Source: Spirosoma profusum
GTDB lineage: Bacteria; Bacteroidota; Bacteroidia; Cytophagales; Spirosomataceae
Direction of reading: 5' to 3'
Assembly: GCF_014699005.1 (NCBI RefSeq)
Contig: NZ_JACWZY010000040.1
Span: 1 to 53,513, forward strand
DNA length: 53,513 bases
Shown: positions 19,111 through 27,748 of the stretch, piece after piece
How the letters are laid out: the number at the start of each line of letters is the position of its first letter
Numbering within the stretch: the stretch's first letter is position 1
Translations under genes and position numbers: made by a program
Notes under the pieces: model-generated
Told to the model about the DNA's origin: nothing
Seen by the model: only the letters and a program-made list of their open reading frames with translations
Database searches by the model: none

Positions 19111-22100
19111 ATGGTTGATGAAGCTCCATCCTTTTTTAGGATTCAACGGCGTTTTCTACGCTCCACACAATTAGAACGGGATTGGCGTGATCCTGAAGCC
19201 TTACAAGACTATGTATTGACAAATCAAGCACGCCAAAGTATTGGTCAGATTGCCGCAGGATTATCCCAAAATTCTGGCCTTCGGGCTTGGCGAATTACGG
19301 GCGATTACGGGTCGGGCAAATCCTCATTCGGATTGTTGCTGGCTCATCTGCTTCACTCAGGCGTTGACAAACTACCAAATTCCTTCAAAAAATCATTTGG
19401 AAAGGAATCTGCTCTACTTACATTCAAGAAGGCACCTAACTTATTTCCAATATTAATTACCGGTTCTCGGGAAGCCTTAGGCTTGGCTATCGTACGAGGG
19501 CTTTATGCCTCATCTACTGACTTAATAGTTCCCATTTCTGAAACTATTGTTCAAGAGTGGAGCCAGGTTTTAAAGGAAAAAGTGGTTACCGATGAACAAG
19601 TGCTTGAGTGGCTCAAGATTACCCATAAACATGTTGTTAGCACAGGGCAATCCCAAGGTACGTTCCTCCTATTAGATGAAGTTGGCAAGTTCTTGGAATT
19701 TGCTGCGATGTATCCAGATAGACAGGATATTTATTTACTCCAATCCTTATCGGAATTCGCCGTTCGTAGTGGGAAGCATCCATTCTATATCACGGCATTA
19801 CTGCATCAAGGTATCTCTGCATACGCAGAAACCCTGCCAGTTGTTCAGCAGAAAGAATGGGAAAAAGTTGCTGGTCGTTATGAAGAAATTCTTTGGCATC
19901 AACCCGCTGAGCAATTAGCTGAGTTAATTGCGAATGCCTTGGACGTGCGACTCTCTGAAATTGACGTCAAGCTACGTGAGCAGGCACGAACCGATATGGA
20001 TGCGATGATACATCTGCATTGGTATGGAGCTGCGGCTGCGGAGACACTTCTGTCTATGTTGGCCGACCGACTCTACCCATTACATCCGACGGTTATTCCT
20101 CCATTAATCAGGTTATTTTCTAGTTTTGGGCAAAACGAGCGGTCTTTGTTTGCCTTCCTATTGGGCAATGAACCCTTTGGTCTCCAAGATTTTGTAAGTC
20201 GTACTGGTGGTAATACCTTTTTCAGATTATACGATCTTTACGATTATGTACGAAATGTTTTTGGTGCCCGGATGCAAATGCAGGGCCATCGAAACCACTG
20301 GAAAGCTATTGAGACCATCGTCAGTAACTTTGGGGACAGTAAAAATGAGTATAGCCAACTCGTTAAGACAATCGGCTTATTAAATGTCTTAAATGCCGAT
20401 AATTTAATCCCTACCGATGAATTGCTGCAAATAGCAATTCCCGATAAGGAGGATACAGTTCGAAAAGTATCGGAATTAAGTGAAAGTCATCACTTATACA
20501 AAAGAGGCCGAGCCGGGGGATATAGTCTTTGGCCCCATACCAGTATTAATCTGGAGGATGCCTATCAACAGGCCAAGAAAGCTGTGGAACCTGTTAGACA
20601 TATAGCAGCAGCTATAACTGATTGGCTTGATTATAAACCTATTATTGCTAGACGGCACTACATACAAACAGGTACATTGCGCTATTTTGAGCTTGTTTAT
20701 TGCGATGTATCAAGTATTAGAGACTACGCTAATACTAATTTTGAAGCAGACGGCCGCATTATCATACCCTTATGTGAAACCCCTCAGGATTGTAAAAAAG
20801 CTATAGCTCTGGCTGAGGATCAATTTATGCAAGAAATTCCCAAGGTGCTACTGGCTGTACCAGCACCTCTGGAAGGCTTAGGACCACTAGTTACGGAACG
20901 TCAGCGATGGAATTGGATTGAGCGCAATATTGCTGGTCTAGAGCATGACATTTTCGCACAGGAGGAGGTGAGTCGGCAAATTGCGGCAGCTGAGCTTAAT
21001 CTCCAAAATCAAATTCGTTTAACAATTGGAATCACCACCACCTCCGAGATAGACGGAACGAAGTGGTTCTGGAAGGGACTTTTAAAACCTGATACCGGTT
21101 CTAGATCCATTATGACACTTTTAACTGAGGTGTTTGATGAGGTTTATTCTAAAGCACCGCGAATCAATAATGAACTCATTAATCGAAGAGTTGTCTCCTC
21201 GGCTGCATCAAAAGCACGTTTACGATTAATTGACTTGCTATTTAGGAGCCCCGATAAGCCTTTCATTGGTTTAGAGCCGGATAAAACTCCTCCGGAAATG
21301 TCTATGTACCTGTCAGTTATTCAGCAGCCAGGTTTACATAGACTAATTAATGAAAAATGGACTGTTGCCTTACCGGATGAGACAGAAGATTTGAACCTCC
21401 TACTACCCACATTTACCCACATTCGATATATCCTAAATGATCGGGCTGATCAACGAGTATCGATACAGTATTTGAATAGTGAGTTGCAAAAAGAACCGTA
21501 CGGTGTTCGAGATGGGCTTTTTTATTTGCTTTTAGCGATTTATGCGGTTATCAATGAACAAGAGTTAGCTTTTTATGAGGACGGTACGTTTATTCCTCGG
21601 GTTACTGGAAATGTCTTTCAGCGAATTACCAAAGCACCTGAGACATTCGATATTCAATATTATCCTCTTACTCAGGTTCGAACCAGTTTATTTCGAGAAT
21701 TATTTACAAAACTAAATCTGGGTAAAACAGGAAGCCAGCGAATTGATCTACTGGATGTCGTCAAACCATTAGCCAGTTTTGCGGCTGCTCTGCCAAAGTA
21801 TACTATTAATACCAAACGTCTCTCGCCACAGTCAATTGCTGTACGGGACGCATTGATAGCCGCTCGTGATCCAAGTAGTTTATTATTCTCTGAACTACCT
21901 AAGGCTTGTGGCCTTCGTAAAATTGATAAGCGGGAGAGCCGCCAGGAAGATGTTTCTTTGCCCCTTGTAAATGCTTTACAGCTTTCTATAGATGAAATAA
22001 GGGGAGCTTATCCGAAGTTACTTCAACACATTCTACTTCGCCTATTAACGGAATTTCAGCTAGAAGGAACCGTAAATGCACTTCGAGTAGCTTTAGCCGA

Positions 22101-22539
22101 TCGGGGAGAAGCATTAAGTTTATACGTGAAAGAAGCCCGTCTAAAAAGCTTTTGTCTTCGAATAGCTGATCGTAGCTTACCGGAGGAGAAATGGGCGGAG
22201 TCAATGGGAAGCTTAATTTGTTCTGTTCCACCAGCCAGCTGGCGCGACCCAGATGTTCACCGATTTGAGCAAGAAATTCATAATCTAGTTGCCCAATTTA
22301 TTAGAGTAGAGGCCGTCGCTTTTCTGTCAAGTAAGGCAACTCAATCTGGAGAAGCTGTTCGCGTTGCTTTAACTCAAGCTACAGGCGAAGAACGAGAGCG
22401 TGTCTTGCATTTAACGGACGAAGAACAGGAGCAAGCCGATACTTTAAAACAACAAATCATGAACCTCATTGGCACAAATAACCAAGTGGGAATGGTAGCT
22501 GCATCTCGTGCACTTTGGGATTTATTTAAAGCGGATTAA
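19111..22539 (+). CDS. sspC: large P-loop ATPase, SspC-like
   Basis: 1142 aa. Walker A is TGDYGSGKSS (G64-S71) and Walker B is TFLLLDEVGKF (D189-E190). The first 350 residues form an AAA/STAND-like ATPase similar in layout to BrxC/DUF499 proteins. The C-terminal two-thirds is helical with no motif I recognise. Position directly after the DUF4007 gene fits SspC, the ATPase of SspABCD. A BREX BrxC is the alternative, but no PglZ, BrxL or methyltransferase gene is present. 36 bp separate it from the kinase gene, the widest gap before SspH. Confidence 0.75.
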   Translation: MVDEAPSFFRIQRRFLRSTQLERDWRDPEALQDYVLTNQARQSIGQIAAGLSQNSGLRAWRITGDYGSGKSSFGLLLAHLLHSGVDKLPNSFKKSFGKESALLTFKKAPNLFPILITGSREALGLAIVRGLYASSTDLIVPISETIVQEWSQVLKEKVVTDEQVLEWLKITHKHVVSTGQSQGTFLLLDEVGKFLEFAAMYPDRQDIYLLQSLSEFAVRSGKHPFYITALLHQGISAYAETLPVVQQKEWEKVAGRYEEILWHQPAEQLAELIANALDVRLSEIDVKLREQARTDMDAMIHLHWYGAAAAETLLSMLADRLYPLHPTVIPPLIRLFSSFGQNERSLFAFLLGNEPFGLQDFVSRTGGNTFFRLYDLYDYVRNVFGARMQMQGHRNHWKAIETIVSNFGDSKNEYSQLVKTIGLLNVLNADNLIPTDELLQIAIPDKEDTVRKVSELSESHHLYKRGRAGGYSLWPHTSINLEDAYQQAKKAVEPVRHIAAAITDWLDYKPIIARRHYIQTGTLRYFELVYCDVSSIRDYANTNFEADGRIIIPLCETPQDCKKAIALAEDQFMQEIPKVLLAVPAPLEGLGPLVTERQRWNWIERNIAGLEHDIFAQEEVSRQIAAAELNLQNQIRLTIGITTTSEIDGTKWFWKGLLKPDTGSRSIMTLLTEVFDEVYSKAPRINNELINRRVVSSAASKARLRLIDLLFRSPDKPFIGLEPDKTPPEMSMYLSVIQQPGLHRLINEKWTVALPDETEDLNLLLPTFTHIRYILNDRADQRVSIQYLNSELQKEPYGVRDGLFYLLLAIYAVINEQELAFYEDGTFIPRVTGNVFQRITKAPETFDIQYYPLTQVRTSLFRELFTKLNLGKTGSQRIDLLDVVKPLASFAAALPKYTINTKRLSPQSIAVRDALIAARDPSSLLFSELPKACGLRKIDKRESRQEDVSLPLVNALQLSIDEIRGAYPKLLQHILLRLLTEFQLEGTVNALRVALADRGEALSLYVKEARLKSFCLRIADRSLPEEKWAESMGSLICSVPPASWRDPDVHRFEQEIHNLVAQFIRVEAVAFLSSKATQSGEAVRVALTQATGEERERVLHLTDEEQEQADTLKQQIMNLIGTNNQVGMVAASRALWDLFKAD

Positions 22540-22575
22540 AGCCAATCGTTGATATTAAGATGTTAACTATTTGAT

Positions 22576-24954
22576 ATGGCATTTAAAGTAACAGCTCGTA
22601 CCCTACTTCAATTAGGTTCTGAATTAATTAGCTCGGATGCTGTTGCATTTTATGAGTTAATTAAGAATGCATTTGATGCTCAGTCAGCAACGGTTGTAGT
22701 TCGGGTAGTTAAGCGGTTAAGTAAAGAAAAGTATGAGGATTTCATGAAACAACTTCGCAATGCAAATCAAGATGCATTAGAAGGGTTAAAAAATCGAATC
22801 TTGCAAACTGTAATACACGATGCTTATAAAGCAGATGATTATAAAGCATATATCAGAGATGCCAACTCAGTCGAAAACTTACTTAAAAAGGTTGAACGAG
22901 CTAACTATATTCTTTTCAGCGATAAAGGCGAGGGAATGTCATTAGAAGAATTAGATTCTATTTATTTGACAATTGGTACAAGATCTCGCCAGAAACAGCG
23001 TCAGATAGCGACGGTCAATAGTCGTCCGATTTTAGGAGAAAAGGGAATTGGACGACTTTCTGTAATGCGGCTTGGAGATGGCCTTAAAATAGTCACGACG
23101 AAGAGTGGTGAATTAACGAACAATGAACTTAACATCGATTGGTCTATATTTTCGCACAATTCTGACGATTTATTAGAAACAATCGAAGTTGCGCCAAATC
23201 AAGGAACTCAAAAGGAAGATCCGAACAGTTCAGGCTCTCGCATTTACATTTATAAATTGAATACGGATTGGACAGCAGATGTACTTCAAACAATAGCGAA
23301 TGAACAACTAAGTAAGTTTATTGATCCTTTTCAAAAACTTCACCGTTCGTTCATTAAACTCTGGTTTAATACAGAACCAATCATTATTCCAACACTTACC
23401 AAATTACTTTTTGAAAACTATCACGCTTACGTAGAAGGACAACTTACAGTCACAAATGGAGTTCCTATTCTATCTGGATCAATCGACTATGATTTGTATC
23501 AGAAAAAGAAGACATTTTCTCTAGAAGGGACACATTTAGCTTCAGTAATTAAGCCCTTAGAGATTAGACGTTCTGGAAAGCGTGATTCGCGTCTAGCTGG
23601 AACACTAGTGAATAAAACAACTCTAGACACCCTAGTTAATTTAGGTTCATTTTCATATAAATTTTACTGGTTTAATAATCGAATTGTAAAAGAGATTGAA
23701 GGTATTGGTAAAATAAAACAGGTTCGTGACTTGATTAAAGCTTGGGCAGGAGGCCTAATGGTTTATCGAGACGGCTTTCGCGTTTTTCCCTACGGTAGTT
23801 TAGAAGATGACTGGTTACAACTTGACCCCATAGCCTTTGGGGCAGGTGGTTACAAAGTTAACAGAAGGCAAGTAATTGGGAAAGTGGACATTTCTTCTCA
23901 GAAAAACCCAAGCTTAATTGATCAAACTAATCGGGAAGGTTTACGGGATTGTCCAGAAAAAGGGGCTTTGATTCAATTACTTCAATATGTGCTATGGGAC
24001 CAATTTAGAACGCTTTTAGATGCAGCCGAGGATGAGCGGTTAACGAATACGCCACTAAATTTGGAAGAATTAGAAGCTAGATTAGAACGTAATGAACAAA
24101 AATTACATGATAATTTGGAAATTTTACTTACCAAGTTTCCGCAGATCGGCCAGAATGAGCCATCCATAAATGCTATAAAAGAGACATTATCACTTAACAA
24201 AAGGCTTTTAGATGATGTAAGATCTGAGAAGGAGTCAGTCGAGCAGCGAATGGAAGTAACACTTCATTTAGCAGGACTAGGTCTAATGGTCGATATCATT
24301 GCCCATGAGATAAATCGTTCGGCAGAACATACATTATCAACATTAGATAGTGTTCAGGATGAGGTACTAACTGAATCAACACGTAAGTTGTTGAATTTAT
24401 TAGGTAGTCAACTCAAAACGCTACAAAGTAGGTTGAAAATTTTGGATCCATTAAGCCCCTCTGGTCGACAGTCAAAAGAAACCTTCAATATTTATCAACT
24501 AGTAAGTGATATATTTCTTTCGCATCAAGTGCAATTTGAGCGACATAACATACAGTTCCATCTTGAGCCAACTTCATTAGATTGGTCGATCAAAGCTGTG
24601 AAAGGTATGTTTGTTCAAATATTGGAAAATCTAATTGCGAACTCAGTATACTGGCTTGAACAAGAAAAAGTCAGTCAACCTAGCCGCATTTCACTGATTA
24701 AGGTGTATTTAGATAAAGTAAGCAAGTGCATTTATTTTACTGATAATGGTCCTGGAATTCCGGTCGCGTGGAAAGAAGACATATTTCTTCCTTTTGTTAC
24801 CACAAAACCACCTGGTCAAGGAAAAGGATTAGGATTATTTATCTCTCGAGAAATTGCAAAATATCATGGAGCTTCATTAAATCTCAGTGAAGTTGTTGAT
24901 GTGAGTCAGTCTGTATTACATACATTCATTCTAAACCTAGAAGGCGTAAAATAA
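22576..24954 (+). CDS. double-ATPase sensor kinase: N-terminal GHKL (Hsp90/MORC-like) ATPase plus C-terminal histidine kinase
   Basis: 792 aa, soluble, no membrane segment. The N-terminal GHKL ATPase has an N-box ELIKNAFDA (27-35), DKGEG (116-120) and GEKGIGRLS (154-162), as in MORC/Hsp90-type ATPases. A helical middle follows, with a coiled coil near 500-555. A possible phospho-acceptor His is H577 (DIIAHEINRS). A second ATPase has N-box ENLIANS (684-690), G1 DNGPGIP (723-729) and G2 GQGKGLGLFIS (about 746-756), typical of histidine kinases. Its stop TAA directly abuts the ATG of the receiver-domain gene, so the two are translationally linked. It probably senses a cytosolic signal, perhaps DNA or nucleotide, and phosphorylates the receiver protein; this is inference. 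Confidence 0.8.
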   Translation: MAFKVTARTLLQLGSELISSDAVAFYELIKNAFDAQSATVVVRVVKRLSKEKYEDFMKQLRNANQDALEGLKNRILQTVIHDAYKADDYKAYIRDANSVENLLKKVERANYILFSDKGEGMSLEELDSIYLTIGTRSRQKQRQIATVNSRPILGEKGIGRLSVMRLGDGLKIVTTKSGELTNNELNIDWSIFSHNSDDLLETIEVAPNQGTQKEDPNSSGSRIYIYKLNTDWTADVLQTIANEQLSKFIDPFQKLHRSFIKLWFNTEPIIIPTLTKLLFENYHAYVEGQLTVTNGVPILSGSIDYDLYQKKKTFSLEGTHLASVIKPLEIRRSGKRDSRLAGTLVNKTTLDTLVNLGSFSYKFYWFNNRIVKEIEGIGKIKQVRDLIKAWAGGLMVYRDGFRVFPYGSLEDDWLQLDPIAFGAGGYKVNRRQVIGKVDISSQKNPSLIDQTNREGLRDCPEKGALIQLLQYVLWDQFRTLLDAAEDERLTNTPLNLEELEARLERNEQKLHDNLEILLTKFPQIGQNEPSINAIKETLSLNKRLLDDVRSEKESVEQRMEVTLHLAGLGLMVDIIAHEINRSAEHTLSTLDSVQDEVLTESTRKLLNLLGSQLKTLQSRLKILDPLSPSGRQSKETFNIYQLVSDIFLSHQVQFERHNIQFHLEPTSLDWSIKAVKGMFVQILENLIANSVYWLEQEKVSQPSRISLIKVYLDKVSKCIYFTDNGPGIPVAWKEDIFLPFVTTKPPGQGKGLGLFISREIAKYHGASLNLSEVVDVSQSVLHTFILNLEGVK

Positions 24955-26934
24955 ATGGTGCCTGTTTCTGATTCAGCTGTTACGGAGAATCCATCCGAAA
25001 AACCTCAATTTACTGCCGCAGTCATTGATGATATATTTGACAAAATTCAGCCAGGTGAAATTCCCATTGATCTAGTCAAAGCATTTCTACAATTTATTGA
25101 AGAGAAATATAACTCAAGCCTAAAACTTCAATTAGAAGGATTGCCCCTTTCATGCCCTGATTTAGATGAAGTCACTGAAGAGGATGAAGTTTATATTGAT
25201 TATATTAATCAGCTTTGGGACCAGACAAATGATGATGGGGCATTGTCTGAGCATTTATTGACAAAGTTGTTCGTAACTAGAGCGGATAAAAAACATCAGT
25301 TAAATGCAGTTTGTGCAAATATTGTAGCTTGTAATATATCCGTATCTAGGTATGGATCAATAAACTTCGAAGAGTCTTTAACGGAATTTCAAGATAAGAG
25401 TTATAACCTTGTTTTTATAGATTTTTACCTATCAGTACATGGCGATCTAATGGGTGAAGAACGCGCAATTGAAATAGCAAAAAAAATTGATTCTCAATTA
25501 GTAAATAACATTAAACCTGTTACGGTGTTAATGTCCTCTCATGCAAATGTAGAACAACGGAAACGAGAATTTCGTGAAAAGGCTGATTTGACAGAGGCTG
25601 CATTTCAGTTTGAACCAAAATCAAATCTGACTAACAGTATTACTGCTAAATTGAAAATTAGTGCTGTTATTGCCTTATTAGAATACATAAACCAAGTACA
25701 GCAGTATGTCCAAGCATTATCTAATGCCGCTATTAATGCCGCTGACAATTTCAATAAGGAAATAAAAGCTTTAACAATCCAGGATTACGCCTTTATACAG
25801 CAATCACGCTTAAATGAAGAAGAGCACCCTCTGGGTGACTATATGAATTGGCTTTATGGATCAAGGTGGGGAAGTTTATTGTTTTCTCATGAACAATTAA
25901 GAAGCAGTCAGATAAATTTAGATTCTATGCGAATGGAGACAGGGTGGTTATTACCCGAAATGCCATCTATGCATGTATCAAATTTGTATGCGAGTGCACT
26001 CTATGAAGAGCATATTGGTGAATTAGCTCCCAACCCCTTAATTACACATATTGCTGGAGAAACTCCAAAGTACTTTTTACATTTAGGAGATATATTTTCA
26101 AATATACAAAAAGATCAAGTTTGGCTGGTAATCAATCCACAATGTGATTTAGAACGAACAGTGGCGGCTGATCAAAGTATTTTGTTACTCCCAGGTAAAT
26201 TAGCCTCATTAGAAATGGGGCATCAACCTTCTAGTACAATTACAACTGAATTATTTTTGCTTAATAGTAAACCTTATAAAATAATTTGGGATTCAAAACG
26301 CCTATTTTCCAAACCATACGGTTCTTTTACTGAATGGATACAAACAGAAGAATTAGATCGTAAACATCGGCTAAAGCTTCCCTTCGCCTTAAATATACAA
26401 CAACAAATAGCCTCTACTTTGACACGAGTTGGGCTCAATGCACCGCCACCCTTAATGCAAGTTGTAAAGGTAGAGCTCTGGGCAAGAGATTACACTTCTA
26501 ATAAATCACCAAAACTAATTTCTTCTTCAGAAAATGGTGTTTTCAGGGTTTCGCTCAGAGAAAAAAATAAAGATGTAAGTAAAGTGGGATTAACGTTGCG
26601 TTTTGCATATGAGTTACTTGATGCTCTTAAAGATTATTATAGCGTTTTGAAAGAATTAAAGACAAATGGTCAAGCAACGACTGATCCAAGTAAAGATATT
26701 GGACTTGTTGAAGCCTTAATTAATAGATATGATAAATGGTTTTTTTCTAATCAATCATTTAAGGAAAGCATTCAAAAAGACCCAGCTATTGAAATAAAAC
26801 CAAACTGGAAACCTGGGGCCTTAAGTACTCCACTACTTATTAACGTGCTTACAACAAAAAGTGCTCCTCTGGAAGAGTCCATTCCTAACGCTGAAAAGCA
26901 AAATAAAGTAGAATTAGATGAGACACATTCTTAG
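24955..26934 (+). CDS. receiver-domain protein partnered with the kinase
   Basis: 659 aa. A response-regulator receiver fold can be traced: acidic pair D25-D26 (AAVIDDIFD), phospho-acceptor D156 (NLVFIDFYLS), Ser194/195 (VLMSSHA) and Lys222 (FEPKS). The spacing from the acidic pair to the acceptor is about 130 residues instead of the usual 40-45, so a helical, acidic insert of about 85 residues is present. The remaining 430 residues show no DNA-binding motif I recognise; a block near 380-400 (QVWLVINPQCDLE) looks like the core of a folded domain. It starts right at the kinase stop and overlaps the PAPS-reductase start by 17 bp, so its synthesis is tied to both. Output role unknown; perhaps it gates the sulfur-transfer or restriction complex. 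Confidence 0.7.
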   Translation: MVPVSDSAVTENPSEKPQFTAAVIDDIFDKIQPGEIPIDLVKAFLQFIEEKYNSSLKLQLEGLPLSCPDLDEVTEEDEVYIDYINQLWDQTNDDGALSEHLLTKLFVTRADKKHQLNAVCANIVACNISVSRYGSINFEESLTEFQDKSYNLVFIDFYLSVHGDLMGEERAIEIAKKIDSQLVNNIKPVTVLMSSHANVEQRKREFREKADLTEAAFQFEPKSNLTNSITAKLKISAVIALLEYINQVQQYVQALSNAAINAADNFNKEIKALTIQDYAFIQQSRLNEEEHPLGDYMNWLYGSRWGSLLFSHEQLRSSQINLDSMRMETGWLLPEMPSMHVSNLYASALYEEHIGELAPNPLITHIAGETPKYFLHLGDIFSNIQKDQVWLVINPQCDLERTVAADQSILLLPGKLASLEMGHQPSSTITTELFLLNSKPYKIIWDSKRLFSKPYGSFTEWIQTEELDRKHRLKLPFALNIQQQIASTLTRVGLNAPPPLMQVVKVELWARDYTSNKSPKLISSSENGVFRVSLREKNKDVSKVGLTLRFAYELLDALKDYYSVLKELKTNGQATTDPSKDIGLVEALINRYDKWFFSNQSFKESIQKDPAIEIKPNWKPGALSTPLLINVLTTKSAPLEESIPNAEKQNKVELDETHS

Positions 26935-27727
26935 CTTATCGGGGGGCAAAGACAGCGCAGCTCTTGCCATTTACATGCGAGACCGTGTACCTGAAATGGA
27001 ATATATATTTCATGACACAGGTAAAGAATTGCCTGAAACGATTGATTATCTGTCTCGACTAGAATCTGTCCTTGGCAAGCCAATACATAAAACGACTGAG
27101 GAAAATGGTGACTTTGTCGGGTTTGATCAATTACTTAAGGTCTATGGAGGGATGATCCCATCCAACCATCGTCGTTGGTGTACCCGAATGATGAAACTAA
27201 AGCCTTTTGAGCGTTTCATCGGCGAGCAACCTTGCTATAACTATGTGGGCTTGCGGGCAGATGAAAAACGAGATGGCTACATTAGTCACAAACCCAATAT
27301 AACCCCAGTATATCCATTCCGCGAGGATGGCTTAGTAAAAGCCGATATCGAACGTATTTTAGAAGAATCAGGATTAGGGATGCCTTCTTATACAAAATGG
27401 GGTCGCACCAGGTCAGGCTGCTTCTTTTGCTTTTATCAACAAAAAAGAGAATGGGTCGCCTTGAAAGAAGCACATCCCCACCTCTATGAAGAAGCGAAAG
27501 CTTATGAAAAACCGGGCAAAAAAGCTGAAACTACTTTCTATTGGTGCGGTGATGAATCTTTAGCCGAGTTGGAACGACCTGAACGAGTAGAGCAAATCAA
27601 GCGTGAACATGAAGTCGCTCGTGAACGAGCTCGAAGAAAAGCACCAAACAAGCCTCTTATTCAAGTGCTTGGTGGAGCTGACGACGTTTATGAAGAACGT
27701 GAAGGCTGTTTAATATGTCAACTGTAA
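26918..27727 (+). CDS. sspD: PAPS-reductase/ATP-pyrophosphatase family protein, SspD/DndC-like
   Basis: 269 aa. The PP-loop SGGKDSAAL (8-16) binds ATP and adenylates the substrate, here presumably the DNA backbone phosphate before sulfur insertion. Cysteines C88 (RRWCTRMMK), C168 and C171 (SGCFFCFYQQK), C210, and C264/C267 at the extreme C-terminus (GCLICQL) could hold an Fe-S cluster or carry sulfur, as in DndC. The protein is shorter than typical DndC and nearer SspD size. The start overlaps the receiver gene by 17 bp. With the divergent cysteine desulfurase it makes the sulfur relay of a phosphorothioation system. A plain sulfate-assimilation enzyme is unlikely in this operon. Confidence 0.87.
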   Translation: MRHILSLSGGKDSAALAIYMRDRVPEMEYIFHDTGKELPETIDYLSRLESVLGKPIHKTTEENGDFVGFDQLLKVYGGMIPSNHRRWCTRMMKLKPFERFIGEQPCYNYVGLRADEKRDGYISHKPNITPVYPFREDGLVKADIERILEESGLGMPSYTKWGRTRSGCFFCFYQQKREWVALKEAHPHLYEEAKAYEKPGKKAETTFYWCGDESLAELERPERVEQIKREHEVARERARRKAPNKPLIQVLGGADDVYEEREGCLICQL

Positions 27728-27748
27728 ATCCGCCATTTCATAACTAGT

